Assembly: GCA_964517605.1 (NCBI GenBank)
Contig: CAZFCE010000002.1
Coordinates: 258,391-322,390 of the forward strand
DNA from: J095 sp964517605
Lineage (GTDB): Bacteria; Chloroflexota; Anaerolineae; 4572-78; J111
Direction: 5' to 3'
Length of the DNA: 64,000 nucleotides
The position numbers were made by a program, and so were the translations under genes. This document shows positions 24,711 through 33,989 of the stretch, piece by piece (within the stretch, counting starts at the first letter, position 1; the number at the start of each line of letters is the position of its first letter). The notes below the pieces were generated by a model. That model had not been told where the DNA came from and did no database searches. It saw nothing but the letters and a program-made list of their open reading frames with translations.

Positions 24711-25871
24711 TTATTTGAATGCTTTTCGGTACAGTTCCAAAATTTCGGCTTCGCTGGTTTCGCGTGGGTTGCCCGGCGTACACACATCCTTAAACGCCGA
24801 AGCGGCCAGGGCGGGCAGGTCTTCTTCTTTTACGCCCAGTTCAATCAATTTTTCGGGAATGCCGATTCTGGTTTTCATGGCGGCCACGGCGTCTACGGCG
24901 GCTTTGCGGTATTCATCAACGCTCATCGAGTCTACGCCCTTCACGCCCATGTTACGCGCAATTTCGCGGTATTTTTCGCCGGTGGCGGGGGCGTTATATT
25001 CCATAATGTACGGCAGCAACAGAGCGTTGGCCACCCCGTGCGGCGTGTCATAGAACGCGCCCAACGGGTGCGCCATCGAGTGCACAATCCCCAGGCCCAC
25101 GTTAGAAAAGCCCATCCCGGCCAGATATTGCGCCAGGGCCATACCACTGCGGGCTTCCATGTTGTTGGGTTCAAACACGGCTTTTTCAAGATGGATGGCA
25201 ATCAGTTCGATGGCTTTCAGGGTGAACATGTCGGTCATTTCCCAGGCGGCGCGGGTAATGTACCCTTCGATGGCGTGGGTGAGCGCGTCCAGTCCGGTGG
25301 CGGCGGTTAAACCTTTGGGCATCGAAGCCATCATGTCGGCGTCAACAATAGCCAGCACCGGCAGGTCGTTGGGGTCAACGCACACCATCTTCTTTACGGC
25401 ATCTTCATCGGTAATGACGTAGTTGATGGTTACTTCGGCGGCGGTCCCGGCGGTGGTGGGGATAGCAATAATCGGCACGGTTCGGTTTTTGGTGGGAGCC
25501 ACGCCTTCCAGCGATTTCACATCACTGTATTCGGGGTTGGTGGTAATAATCCCAATCGCTTTGGCCGTATCAATGGGCGAGCCGCCGCCGATGGGCAGCA
25601 GAAAGTCCGCGCCGGATTCGGCCAGCGCTTTTACGCCGGTTTGCACGTTTTCAATGGTGGGGTTGGGTTTTACGTTATCGTAAATAACGTAGGGAATGTT
25701 GGCGGCATCAAGCATATCGGTTACTTTTTTAACCACGCCAAATTTAATCAGTTCTTTATCGGTAACGATAAAGGCTTTTTTAAAGCCCCGGCGTTCCACT
25801 TCACCAGGAATGGCGCTGATGGCTCCCGTACCAATATACAGGGTTTCATTGAGGATAATTCGGTTAAACAC
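24711..25871 (-). CDS. fucO: Iron-containing alcohol dehydrogenase, lactaldehyde reductase (FucO-like)
   Basis: 386 residues, near the length of E. coli FucO and very similar throughout by eye. The N-terminal NAD domain has IGGGSPIDTAKAIGI and IPTTAGTAAEVTINYVITDE. The C-terminal metal domain contains GLDALTHAIEGY (Asp and His ligands), then IVHSMAHPLGAFYDTPHGVA (two further His ligands). It should reduce lactaldehyde to 1,2-propanediol or run related diol oxidations with NAD(H). A GTG start follows the strong site AAGGAGATACT. The leader carries four 10-base repeats and there is a plausible promoter upstream. It is monocistronic, and no fucose operon is nearby. Substrate assignment is by similarity. 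Confidence 0.9.
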   Translation of the reverse strand: MFNRIILNETLYIGTGAISAIPGEVERRGFKKAFIVTDKELIKFGVVKKVTDMLDAANIPYVIYDNVKPNPTIENVQTGVKALAESGADFLLPIGGGSPIDTAKAIGIITTNPEYSDVKSLEGVAPTKNRTVPIIAIPTTAGTAAEVTINYVITDEDAVKKMVCVDPNDLPVLAIVDADMMASMPKGLTAATGLDALTHAIEGYITRAAWEMTDMFTLKAIELIAIHLEKAVFEPNNMEARSGMALAQYLAGMGFSNVGLGIVHSMAHPLGAFYDTPHGVANALLLPYIMEYNAPATGEKYREIARNMGVKGVDSMSVDEYRKAAVDAVAAMKTRIGIPEKLIELGVKEEDLPALAASAFKDVCTPGNPRETSEAEILELYRKAFK

Positions 25872-25884
25872 AGTATCTCCTTAT

Positions 25885-25925
25885 TAATGTAATCAAATGT
25901 AAACAAATGTAAGTAAATGTAAGCA
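25885..25925 (-). repeat. Four tandem 10-bp repeats in the fucO leader
   Basis: On the minus strand TTACATTT recurs with exact 10-base period four times (cores at 25887, 25897, 25907 and 25917 on the plus strand as ATGTAA). They end just before AAGGAG, the ribosome-binding site. They lie downstream of the proposed promoter, so they would be transcribed as repeated UUACAUUU units. Confidence 0.65.
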
Positions 25926-25942
25926 AAAACTATTAAATAAAA

Positions 25943-25971
25943 ATATAACAACAAATACGGTTTTGTTACAA
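25943..25971 (-). promoter_or_regulatory. Possible promoter of the fucO-like gene
   Basis: On the minus strand TTGTAA (25966-25971), a 17-base spacer, then TTATAT (25943-25948). Both hexamers are imperfect, but spacing and position (about 70 bases before the start codon) fit a sigma-70-type promoter. The remaining spacer up to 26234 (part of the 363-base gap 25872-26234) is AT-rich and shows no other clear element; the downstream lipoprotein promoter must lie there. Confidence 0.4.
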
Positions 25972-26234
25972 TACTAAAAATGATGTATTTTCTACACTTT
26001 TCAATGGAATTATCATGGCAAACAACCCGCCGCCAGAGCAGTTAGCCCCAACTGGCAAAAACTCTACATTTTTTACTGATAGAAGGTGCCTTTTTTGGGG
26101 AAAATTTTGGCAATCAGGCTGATTTGGAACGCGGGTTCTGTTAAAAAATTTACGGTGATGGCATTTTTGAGATTAAGCCGTTTTCAGCTATTATTGTACA
26201 GTTTGACCACAGTAAACTAAATAAGGAGCGAAGA

Positions 26235-27134
26235 TTGAAACTGAAATTTTTGATACTAATTATGGGGTTGGCCATACTTTTGGCGGCGTGCAGCGGCAAT
26301 AATTCGGCCCAGCAACAGGCCAAAGACGAGGCCACCGTAGAAGCAACTGCCGCCCCCGCCGCTTCGGCAGAGCCGGACAAGGCGACCAATCAACAAACCG
26401 AGGAGAATTTTGTGACAACCGCCAGTGGATTAAAGTACACAATTGTAAAAGAAGGAACCGGCGAAACGCCCAAACGGGGCAATCTGGTAAAAGTGCATTA
26501 CACCGGCACCCTCACCGACGGCACCAAGTTTGACAGTTCCTATGACCGCAAAGAACCCATCGAGTTTGTGGTGGGCACGGGCCAGGTTATTCCCGGCTGG
26601 GACGAAGGCATTATGCTGCTCAAAGTGGGCAGCAAAGCCAAACTGGTCATTCCCCCGGAACTAGCCTACGGCGAACGGGGCGCGGGCGGCGTGATCCCGC
26701 CCAACGCCACGCTCAATTTTGATGTTGAACTGGTTTCGGTGGAACCTGGCCCGCCGCCACCGCCGGAAGCGCCGACCAAAGTAAAAGATACCGATTACAT
26801 CACCACCACCACCGGCCTGAAGTATTACGACTTGCAAGCCGGCACCGGCGCCGAACCCAAAACCGGCCAAACCGCCACCGTGCATTACACCGGCTGGCTG
26901 GAAGACGGCAAAATGTTCGATAGTTCGCTGCTGCGCGGGCAGCCGTTCAGCTTTGCGGTGGGCAAAGGCCAGGTTATCCCCGGTTGGGACGAAGGCGTAG
27001 CCAGCATGAAAGTGGGTGGCAAACGCCAACTGGTCATCCCGGCCAAACTGGCCTACGGCGAAAAAGGCGCGGGTGGCGTTATTCCGCCCAACGCCACACT
27101 TATTTTTGAAGTGGAATTGCTTAAAGTAGAATAG
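26235..27134 (+). CDS. Lipoprotein with two FKBP-type peptidyl-prolyl isomerase domains
   Basis: 299 residues. A TTG start is chosen because AAGGAGCGAAGA precedes it and a lipoprotein signal (FLILIMGLAILLAAC) follows directly. After an Ala/Glu-rich linker there are two FKBP domains, about residues 65-172 and 190-299. Each has the family marks: VHYTGTLTDGTKFDSS with VIPGWDEGIMLLKVGSKAKL and IPPELAYGERGAGG in the first; VHYTGWLEDGKMFDSS, VIPGWDEGVASMKVGG and IPAKLAYGEKGAGG in the second. Both look catalytically complete. It would speed proline isomerisation of exported proteins at the outer face of the membrane. It is a single gene closed by a strong terminator. Confidence 0.93.
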   Translation: MKLKFLILIMGLAILLAACSGNNSAQQQAKDEATVEATAAPAASAEPDKATNQQTEENFVTTASGLKYTIVKEGTGETPKRGNLVKVHYTGTLTDGTKFDSSYDRKEPIEFVVGTGQVIPGWDEGIMLLKVGSKAKLVIPPELAYGERGAGGVIPPNATLNFDVELVSVEPGPPPPPEAPTKVKDTDYITTTTGLKYYDLQAGTGAEPKTGQTATVHYTGWLEDGKMFDSSLLRGQPFSFAVGKGQVIPGWDEGVASMKVGGKRQLVIPAKLAYGEKGAGGVIPPNATLIFEVELLKVE

Positions 27135-27154
27135 CGGTTTGTAATTAGCCCCAA

Positions 27155-27192
27155 TAAAAAACCCCGGTGGATAATCCGCCGGGGTTTTTTAT
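27155..27192. terminator. Bidirectional terminator between FKBP and glycosyltransferase genes
   Basis: AAAAAACCCCGGTGG / CCGCCGGGGTTTTTT around ATAAT. Strong stem with A and T tracts at the ends, lying between two convergent genes. Confidence 0.9.
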
Positions 27193-28152
<960 letters not shown>

Positions 28153-28163
28153 AATCTTTATAA

Positions 28164-29126
28164 CTAAGCCTCGCTTTTTTCTGAAACAATTTCACGGGCG
28201 CTGCGGGTAAAATAGACAATCCCGCCAATAAGGCCGGTCACAATGTTACCAAACACGTAATACAACAGCGACATTGACACGGCAATCTCGGCGGGCACGC
28301 CCACTTGTCCAAATAACTGCCGGTAGGTTTCTTCGCGCACGCCCAAACCGGCAAAACTGATTGGAATTAGCAGCACAATCGAGGTGATGGGCACAAACAC
28401 AGCATATTGAATGAGGCTGGCTTGCGCCCCCAACCCCCAGCCAATAAACACGTTGGTTAAAATCAGCGACACGTTAAACACCAGCGACACTACATACGAT
28501 TTACCCAACGCCGGGAGCGGATACCGTTGGAATGACTCAAACAGGCCGCCAATCCATTTAATGGTGGTGATTTTTTTAAACAGGCCGATTTTGGTTTGCA
28601 GCCCCACGTACAAAGGCCGGTTGATGAGCAGCAACCCCAGCACCAACCCGGCCAAAAAAATGGCCACGGTAAAATAGGCCACCGCCGCCGGGATTGATCC
28701 CCAGTCAAACAGCAGGGCCACCAGCGCAATCAGTTGCAACGCCGACAGGCCGATAAAGCGGTCAACCAGCACGCTGGTAACGGCATCGGCGCTGCGCTCG
28801 CTGTGGCGGTTTAACTCCAAAATGCGGATGGCGTCGCCGCCCAGCCCGCTGGGGAGCAGATTGTTAAACAGAAAGCCCACAAAATAGATGGCGGTCAGTT
28901 CGCCCACCGGCACCGGCACGCCAATCGCTTTCAGCAAAATTTGCCAGCGGATGGCCCGGATGAACACGCCCAGCAGCACCATCGTTACCCCGGCCAGCAG
29001 CCACCACGGGTTGGCTTGCTGCACCACTTTGAGCAGCGCCTGCGTGTCGAGGCTGCGGAAAATAAAGTACAGCAGGGCCACGCTAACCAAAACTTTTGCA
29101 ATATTGAGCAGTTGTTTTTTATTCAT
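28164..29126 (-). CDS. Lysylphosphatidylglycerol synthase TM-domain/AglD-like membrane protein
   Basis: 320 residues with about eight membrane helices and the UPF0104/LPG_synthase_TM pattern: WWLLAGVTMVLLGVFIRAIRW, FLFNNLLPSGLGGDAIR, VDRFIGLSALQLI, IPISFAGLGVREETY. Members of this family are tied to lipid-linked sugar handling (AglD) or phospholipid flipping. The catalytic aminoacyltransferase domain of MprF is absent. Its position between a GT39 gene and the polyprenyl-phosphate glycosyltransferase gene, 11 bases from each, supports a role in glycolipid export. Confidence 0.85.
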   Translation of the reverse strand: MNKKQLLNIAKVLVSVALLYFIFRSLDTQALLKVVQQANPWWLLAGVTMVLLGVFIRAIRWQILLKAIGVPVPVGELTAIYFVGFLFNNLLPSGLGGDAIRILELNRHSERSADAVTSVLVDRFIGLSALQLIALVALLFDWGSIPAAVAYFTVAIFLAGLVLGLLLINRPLYVGLQTKIGLFKKITTIKWIGGLFESFQRYPLPALGKSYVVSLVFNVSLILTNVFIGWGLGAQASLIQYAVFVPITSIVLLIPISFAGLGVREETYRQLFGQVGVPAEIAVSMSLLYYVFGNIVTGLIGGIVYFTRSAREIVSEKSEA

Positions 29127-29137
29127 TACCGCTTGAA

Positions 29138-31018
29138 TTAGTTCTTGATAATTTGATGATAGTGCTTCAGCGCGGCGGCCCAGTTTTGCGCCTCCAACAG
29201 CCGGGCGGCTTCATCGGCGGCGGGGCCGCGCCACTTGAGATTGAAGGCCACCGCCTGTTGGTACGCCTGCACGGCGGCGGGCAGGTTACCCGTTGCTTCA
29301 TACGCCTCGCCCAACGCAATAAAACCGTCCACCCAACCGGGAAAGATATTAACCGCGGTTTGGTAGGGTTCAATCGCTGCCGCCGGACGGCCCGCCGCCA
29401 CCAGCGCATCACCCAGCGCCCGCAACGCGCCGGCTTTGGCCGTGCGCGGATCCGGGTTGAGCACGCCCTGCGCTTCGGCGGCGGCAGCCCACGGATACGC
29501 CGCCTCAACCGCCTGCGCCGCCAGCCCCAACACCGCCTCGGTGAGCGGCCCGGCTTCGTACACGGCCAGCTTTGGCTCCGAAATAACCACGCCGGAGAAC
29601 GACCTGTTTTTAAAGGCAGGCGTTTCGGCGGGAGCAAAGCGGTTCACCGCCCAAATTCGCCCGCCGCCCTGCCGCAAGCCGGTTGCGCGACCTTGAATAT
29701 TAGTCAGCAACGCCGCCGGAGTCAAAAGTTGAGCTTGCCCGCGATAGTAATAGCCAATAAAGCGGCCTTCATCCCACAACGGGCCGGTAATAATAATGTC
29801 GGCGGGATGGGCGTGCCGGGTAAGATACGCCGCCGCCTCGCGCCAATTGGGTTTGGTGAGCTGGTAAACACCCAGCGTGCCCACCAGCGAAACGGTAGCC
29901 AGCGCCCACACGCCATACTGCGCCAGTCGCGCGGCGTTTGCCGGCTGGCGGGCGATGGTTTCCGCCAGTTGCCACACCGCCACACTAATCACACTTAAGT
30001 ACAGCGGCAACACAAACGCATATCTAAATTGCAGGGCGCGGGGATCGCCTAAAAAAATGGGCAACGCCGTGGGCAACAACAGCCACAACCCGGCCAACAC
30101 CGCCAGCGGCCAGTTTTTGCGGGCCAACGCCAGCACTCCCAGGCCAAACAGCCCCAAAAACAACCAGGCGGCAACTCCCGGCAGCGGTCCCAACGCGTTC
30201 ACCACGCCGGGGATAAAGGCCAACGGCGAGCCAACCCCGCCTTCGATGGCCCCCACGGCAGCGCGTTTGCGTAAAATATTAAACAGCACCGGCCACCACG
30301 GCAGGTACAACCCAAACGTTACCACCACCGCCGCTCCAAAACCGGCCACAATGGGCCATCGCCAGCGGTGTGTTCGCCGGCGGGTGTAAATCAATTGGCT
30401 GATGATGTAACCACCGTGCGCCGCCAGAATGAGAAAACCAAAATACATGGTGTACACGGTGGCGGTGATAGCCAGCGCGTAGGCCAGCCAGCGCCACCGG
30501 CAAGCCGGGCGAGCCACTGCCCGGAATAACAGCAGGGTTGCCAGCGCCGCCACCGCCATAAACAGAGCGTGCATGCGCGCCTCTTGCCCGTATTTGATGG
30601 CCACCGGAGCCACGCCCAGCAGCAACGCCGCCGAAATTGCGCCGGCGGGCGGCAAAAATCGGCGGGCCAGCGCCAACGTAACGGCCACCGTTACCACCAC
30701 CGCCAATGCCGACGGGAATCGCCACAACCAATCCGAGGTGGCGGTGGGCGGCGCATCACCCACGGTAAGCCGGGCAAACGCGCCGGCCAGCAGGTAATAC
30801 AGCGGCGGGTGAATATCGGCGGCAGTCCAGCGGATAACTTCTGCCGGGGATTGGCCGGCAAAACTGGCAGTGAGAATTTCGTCGCCCCAAAAACTATCGG
30901 CGGCCAGGCCATGCAGCACCACCGCCAGCGTCAGGGCCACAATTGCCAGCGCGGCCAACGCCGGGCCGGGGGCCGGGCGCGTTACAGATTCAGTTTTGAG
31001 GCGCGGTTTAATCGTCAT
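29138..31018 (-). CDS. GT39-type membrane glycosyltransferase with C-terminal TPR repeats
   Basis: 626 residues from the ATG at 31018; an in-frame TTG at 31072 would directly abut the upstream stop but lacks a ribosome-binding site. The N-terminal three quarters is a polytopic PMT_2/ArnT-like enzyme: the first loop has the acidic SFWGDEILTASFAG and HPPLYYLLAG motifs that bind the lipid donor, followed by many helices. After about residue 525 come TPR-like units (GALRALGDALVAAGRPAAAI, FIALGEAYEATGNLPAAVQA, LLEAQNWAAALKHYHQI). It should transfer a sugar from a polyprenyl carrier outside the membrane. The fused TPR tail suggests a protein partner. It belongs to the five-gene glycosylation operon. 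Confidence 0.84.
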   Translation of the reverse strand: MTIKPRLKTESVTRPAPGPALAALAIVALTLAVVLHGLAADSFWGDEILTASFAGQSPAEVIRWTAADIHPPLYYLLAGAFARLTVGDAPPTATSDWLWRFPSALAVVVTVAVTLALARRFLPPAGAISAALLLGVAPVAIKYGQEARMHALFMAVAALATLLLFRAVARPACRWRWLAYALAITATVYTMYFGFLILAAHGGYIISQLIYTRRRTHRWRWPIVAGFGAAVVVTFGLYLPWWPVLFNILRKRAAVGAIEGGVGSPLAFIPGVVNALGPLPGVAAWLFLGLFGLGVLALARKNWPLAVLAGLWLLLPTALPIFLGDPRALQFRYAFVLPLYLSVISVAVWQLAETIARQPANAARLAQYGVWALATVSLVGTLGVYQLTKPNWREAAAYLTRHAHPADIIITGPLWDEGRFIGYYYRGQAQLLTPAALLTNIQGRATGLRQGGGRIWAVNRFAPAETPAFKNRSFSGVVISEPKLAVYEAGPLTEAVLGLAAQAVEAAYPWAAAAEAQGVLNPDPRTAKAGALRALGDALVAAGRPAAAIEPYQTAVNIFPGWVDGFIALGEAYEATGNLPAAVQAYQQAVAFNLKWRGPAADEAARLLEAQNWAAALKHYHQIIKN

Positions 31019-31072
31019 GGGTAAAAAATTTTTCAACTTGCTTATTGTGGCCAATCCGGGATTTTTGTCCAA

Positions 31073-31483
31073 TTACGGGGCGGCGGGTCGCCGGGCGGCA
31101 GCACCCAAAAACTTTTTAAGGGTATTCACTAACTCGGTGGCGGCAATGGGCGGCGAAAGGTGGGCGTTGGCCCCGGCCCGCTGCGCCCGCTGGCGGTGCC
31201 GGGCGGTGTTCCAGGCCGATAACACCACAATCGGCACCTGCGCCAGGGCCGGCAGCCGGCGCATGGCGGCAATGGTTTCAAAACCGTCCATCACCGGCAG
31301 GCGCAACCCCATCAAAATTAAATCGGGCTGCCACGCCTGGGCCTTTTCAATGCCTTCCTGTCCGTTGCGGGCCACCTCAACTTCAAACTCGGCGGACAAG
31401 TTGAGTTGTTGCGCGTACACGCTGCGCAAAATGGTATGCCCTTCGATATAAAGAATTTTGGGTTTACCGGCGGTGATGGTCAT
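31073..31483 (-). CDS. Stand-alone receiver-like domain lacking the phospho-acceptor aspartate
   Basis: 136 residues, a CheY-like fold by pattern (ILYIEGHTILRSVYAQQL, LILMGLRLPVMDGFETIAAM, VPIVVLSAWN). Key residues are changed: the phospho-acceptor Asp is Gly 59 (LMGLRLP where LDLRLP is usual), the acidic pair is reduced to Glu 14 followed by Gly, and the conserved Lys before Pro in the last loop is Pro (HLSPPI). The switch Ser is kept. It probably cannot be phosphorylated in the normal way. It sits inside a glycosyltransferase operon, overlapping the upstream gene by four bases (ATGA), with no kinase beside it. A protein-binding or allosteric role is likely. Confidence 0.82.
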   Translation of the reverse strand: MTITAGKPKILYIEGHTILRSVYAQQLNLSAEFEVEVARNGQEGIEKAQAWQPDLILMGLRLPVMDGFETIAAMRRLPALAQVPIVVLSAWNTARHRQRAQRAGANAHLSPPIAATELVNTLKKFLGAAARRPAAP

Positions 31484-33813
31484 TTTAACCGGAGCGTGCC
31501 TAAATCCACGGCAAAGTTGGGCAGCGGCTGGCCGTTAGCAAAAGCCGGCAGGCGCTCGCCGCCGGCAAAGTTATACAGGCCGGCCACAAGCCGGTACTCG
31601 CCCGGCGGCAGCGCCGCCAAATTGAGCGGGCGCGGGTCCACAATAACTTCGGCGGCGTTCCACTGGCTGGTGGGATAATCGCCGTTGAGCGGCGGCGCGT
31701 CAAACCCGGCCACCTGCCGTCCGGCCTGCCAGAGCTGCACAAACACGGTATAATCGGCGGCGGGCCGGCCCTGCGGCTGCCACACCAGTGTGAGCGTGCA
31801 ATCGGCGGCGGGCGTGGCGCAGCCGGCAAGCGCCGGTTGCGCCAGCGTAATCTGGTCGGCAAATTGGGCGATTACCGGGCCGGCGGCGGGCCACGCCGGC
31901 GGCGTTAGTTTGAGCGCCCCCACGGTGGGCGCAACTTCGCGCCCCGCCGGGTTGCTGGCGGGCAAGCCGGGCCGGCCCGGTTCTTTAAAATTGAACAAGC
32001 CCACGTTAACCAGCAACCGAGCAGGTGCGGCACTACCGCCTTCGACCAGCACCGGGTAGGTATCGGCCACAATTTCGCCGGGGTTAAGGGTAGAGGTGGG
32101 GCGCAACCCCAGGCCGGGGTAGGTATTAAACTGCCCCACGCTCTGGTGATTGCGGCCAATCAGGTGCACAAACACGCTGAAGTTGGCATCCATCGGCTTG
32201 AGCGCCTGCCAGTAGACCGTTACCGGCACGCGTTCGCCGGGATGAACCGCCTCCGCGCCGATTTGCGCGCCGAGCAGCTTAATCTCCCCGTTGTAAGTCC
32301 AATCCAGCCGGGTGAGGTTGGCCGGCAGGTCGGCCTCGGTGAGCAGCGGGCGGGGCCAGTAGGCCGGAGCCACCAGCCCCACCGGCAGCCACAACGCCAA
32401 CGCGCCCAGCCCGGCCAACAACACGCCCACCGCCGGTAGTTGGATTTTTTGGGGCAGCAGCGCCCACCAGCCCCACACCACCACCAGCGCCAGCGAACCG
32501 AGCGCGGGCAAAAGCTGGCGGCCCTGCATGCCGCCCTCGGTGGCTACCAGCCGGGTAAGCGAAAAGGCCAGCGCCACCGGAAACACCAGATGCAGCGCCA
32601 GCGGGTGCAGCCACGGCGCGGCGGTGGGCCGGCTTGCCGCATCATTTTCAGGCCGGCGGATTACCCGCCACGCCTGCGCCAATAACGCCAGGCCAACGCC
32701 GGCCAGCCCAACCCGGCTGACAACCCGGTAAACGGCGTACACCCAATCCGGGGCAACAATGTTCAGCCAACCAAACGTGGCCCAAAACGAAACCTCGCCG
32801 GTGCGGAGCGTGTAAATAAACTGGCTGAGCGTGAGCGGTTGGGGATCGACATTAAAATAGAGTTTGTACAGCCCGCGCTGAAAAAAATCGCCGTAAAGCT
32901 GGTAATTGCGCCAATACCACCAGCCCGCCACCAGCCCAAAAGTTAAGCCGATGAGCAGGCCATCGCGCCACAACCGCCGGGCCGCGCCGGGTTGACGGCG
33001 GCAGGCGATAGCGCATTGCAAAAAAGCCACCACCGCCACCAATCCCACCGCCAGCCCGGTCATTTTGGCCAGGGCGGCCAGCCCCAACGCCGCGCCCAAC
33101 GCTATGGCTCGCCACCACCGAGGCGACGGGCCGCGCAGCGAGTACCGTTGAGCCAGCCACACGGCCACGGCGCAGGTGGCAATATTGGCCGGCTCGTTGG
33201 CCACCGAGGCTGTGATAAAGGCATACATCGGCTGAACGGCCACAAACAGGGCCACAGCGGCGGCAAACCAGGGTGCGGGGAGTCGCTTTTGGCGGGGATG
33301 AGTGGGGTCGGAAGTCGGAGAATCGTAAATCTCAACGGCGGTGAGGTAGATAAAAATGAGGGCCACCACGCCCCAGGCCATTGAATAGAGGCGCAACGCA
33401 TGCACGGCCAGCGCCAGCCCGCGGTACGGAAAATTCTCGGCGGAACTGTGCAGGTAATTGTTTTTGTTGCCGGGATCGAGCGCGTAGCCCAGCGAGGCGT
33501 GCGGATTGCGGGTGCGCTCCGAGTAGCCGTCAAAGGAGCCCAGATCAAAGGGCTGCACCAGCAGCGCCCCCAGCGCGTAATACAGCGGCGGCTGCTGCCC
33601 GCCCCAAATACCCCGGCCCGGCAACATCACCGGCAGGCCGTGGCCGGTGGCAATATATTTTATGTGGCCGGTGTGCGTCCACTCGTCCGGGGCTTCAAAG
33701 ATGGGCACCATAAAAAAATAAAGGCCGGCCAGCAGTAGGTACGCAACCAACGCCGGCCACACACCGGGCCAACCCAACAAGCGAGGAGACAAAGCAACAA
33801 TACGTTTAAACAT
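31480..33813 (-). CDS. Polytopic membrane glycosyltransferase (GT39/DUF2142-like)
   Basis: 777 residues with roughly eleven membrane helices in the first 500. The first extracytoplasmic loop has PIFEAPDEWTHTGHIKYIA and GGQQPPLYYALGALL, matching the acidic and PPLYY motifs of lipid-carrier-dependent GT-C enzymes (GT39, DUF2142). The C-terminal 270 residues are soluble and beta-rich (VPVTVYWQALKPMDANFSVF, CTLTLVWQPQGRPAADYTVF), forming two similar Ig-like modules outside the membrane, often found in Chloroflexota homologues. It is the first gene of the operon and is translationally coupled to the receiver-like gene. Donor and acceptor are unknown. Confidence 0.8.
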   Translation of the reverse strand: MFKRIVALSPRLLGWPGVWPALVAYLLLAGLYFFMVPIFEAPDEWTHTGHIKYIATGHGLPVMLPGRGIWGGQQPPLYYALGALLVQPFDLGSFDGYSERTRNPHASLGYALDPGNKNNYLHSSAENFPYRGLALAVHALRLYSMAWGVVALIFIYLTAVEIYDSPTSDPTHPRQKRLPAPWFAAAVALFVAVQPMYAFITASVANEPANIATCAVAVWLAQRYSLRGPSPRWWRAIALGAALGLAALAKMTGLAVGLVAVVAFLQCAIACRRQPGAARRLWRDGLLIGLTFGLVAGWWYWRNYQLYGDFFQRGLYKLYFNVDPQPLTLSQFIYTLRTGEVSFWATFGWLNIVAPDWVYAVYRVVSRVGLAGVGLALLAQAWRVIRRPENDAASRPTAAPWLHPLALHLVFPVALAFSLTRLVATEGGMQGRQLLPALGSLALVVVWGWWALLPQKIQLPAVGVLLAGLGALALWLPVGLVAPAYWPRPLLTEADLPANLTRLDWTYNGEIKLLGAQIGAEAVHPGERVPVTVYWQALKPMDANFSVFVHLIGRNHQSVGQFNTYPGLGLRPTSTLNPGEIVADTYPVLVEGGSAAPARLLVNVGLFNFKEPGRPGLPASNPAGREVAPTVGALKLTPPAWPAAGPVIAQFADQITLAQPALAGCATPAADCTLTLVWQPQGRPAADYTVFVQLWQAGRQVAGFDAPPLNGDYPTSQWNAAEVIVDPRPLNLAALPPGEYRLVAGLYNFAGGERLPAFANGQPLPNFAVDLGTLRLK

Positions 33814-33937
33814 ACTTGCTTAAGTTAGCCATTTCCGGGAATTGCGCAAGCCGGGCCGGGCCAAATCAACGGGGAAATAACGAATTGCGAATTACGAGTT
33901 ACGAAATTTCATTTGGCCCGGCGTGACAACAGACCGC

Positions 33938-33985
33938 GTTGCAGGCCACGTTTAAAAACGTGACCTGCAACCGGCAGCGAACAGG
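33938..33985 (-). terminator. Hairpin after the ABC ATPase gene
   Basis: GTTGCAGGCCACGTTT / AAACGTGACCTGCAAC (33938-33971, one mismatch, two-base loop). It lies 19 bases beyond the stop of the ATP-binding protein gene and upstream of the glycosyltransferase operon. No long T run follows directly on the minus strand, so it may act as an mRNA-stabilising hairpin. The flanking spacer also carries GCCCGG-type short inverted repeats and CGAATT/CGAGTT near-repeats. Confidence 0.5.
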
Positions 33986-33989
33986 GTTT

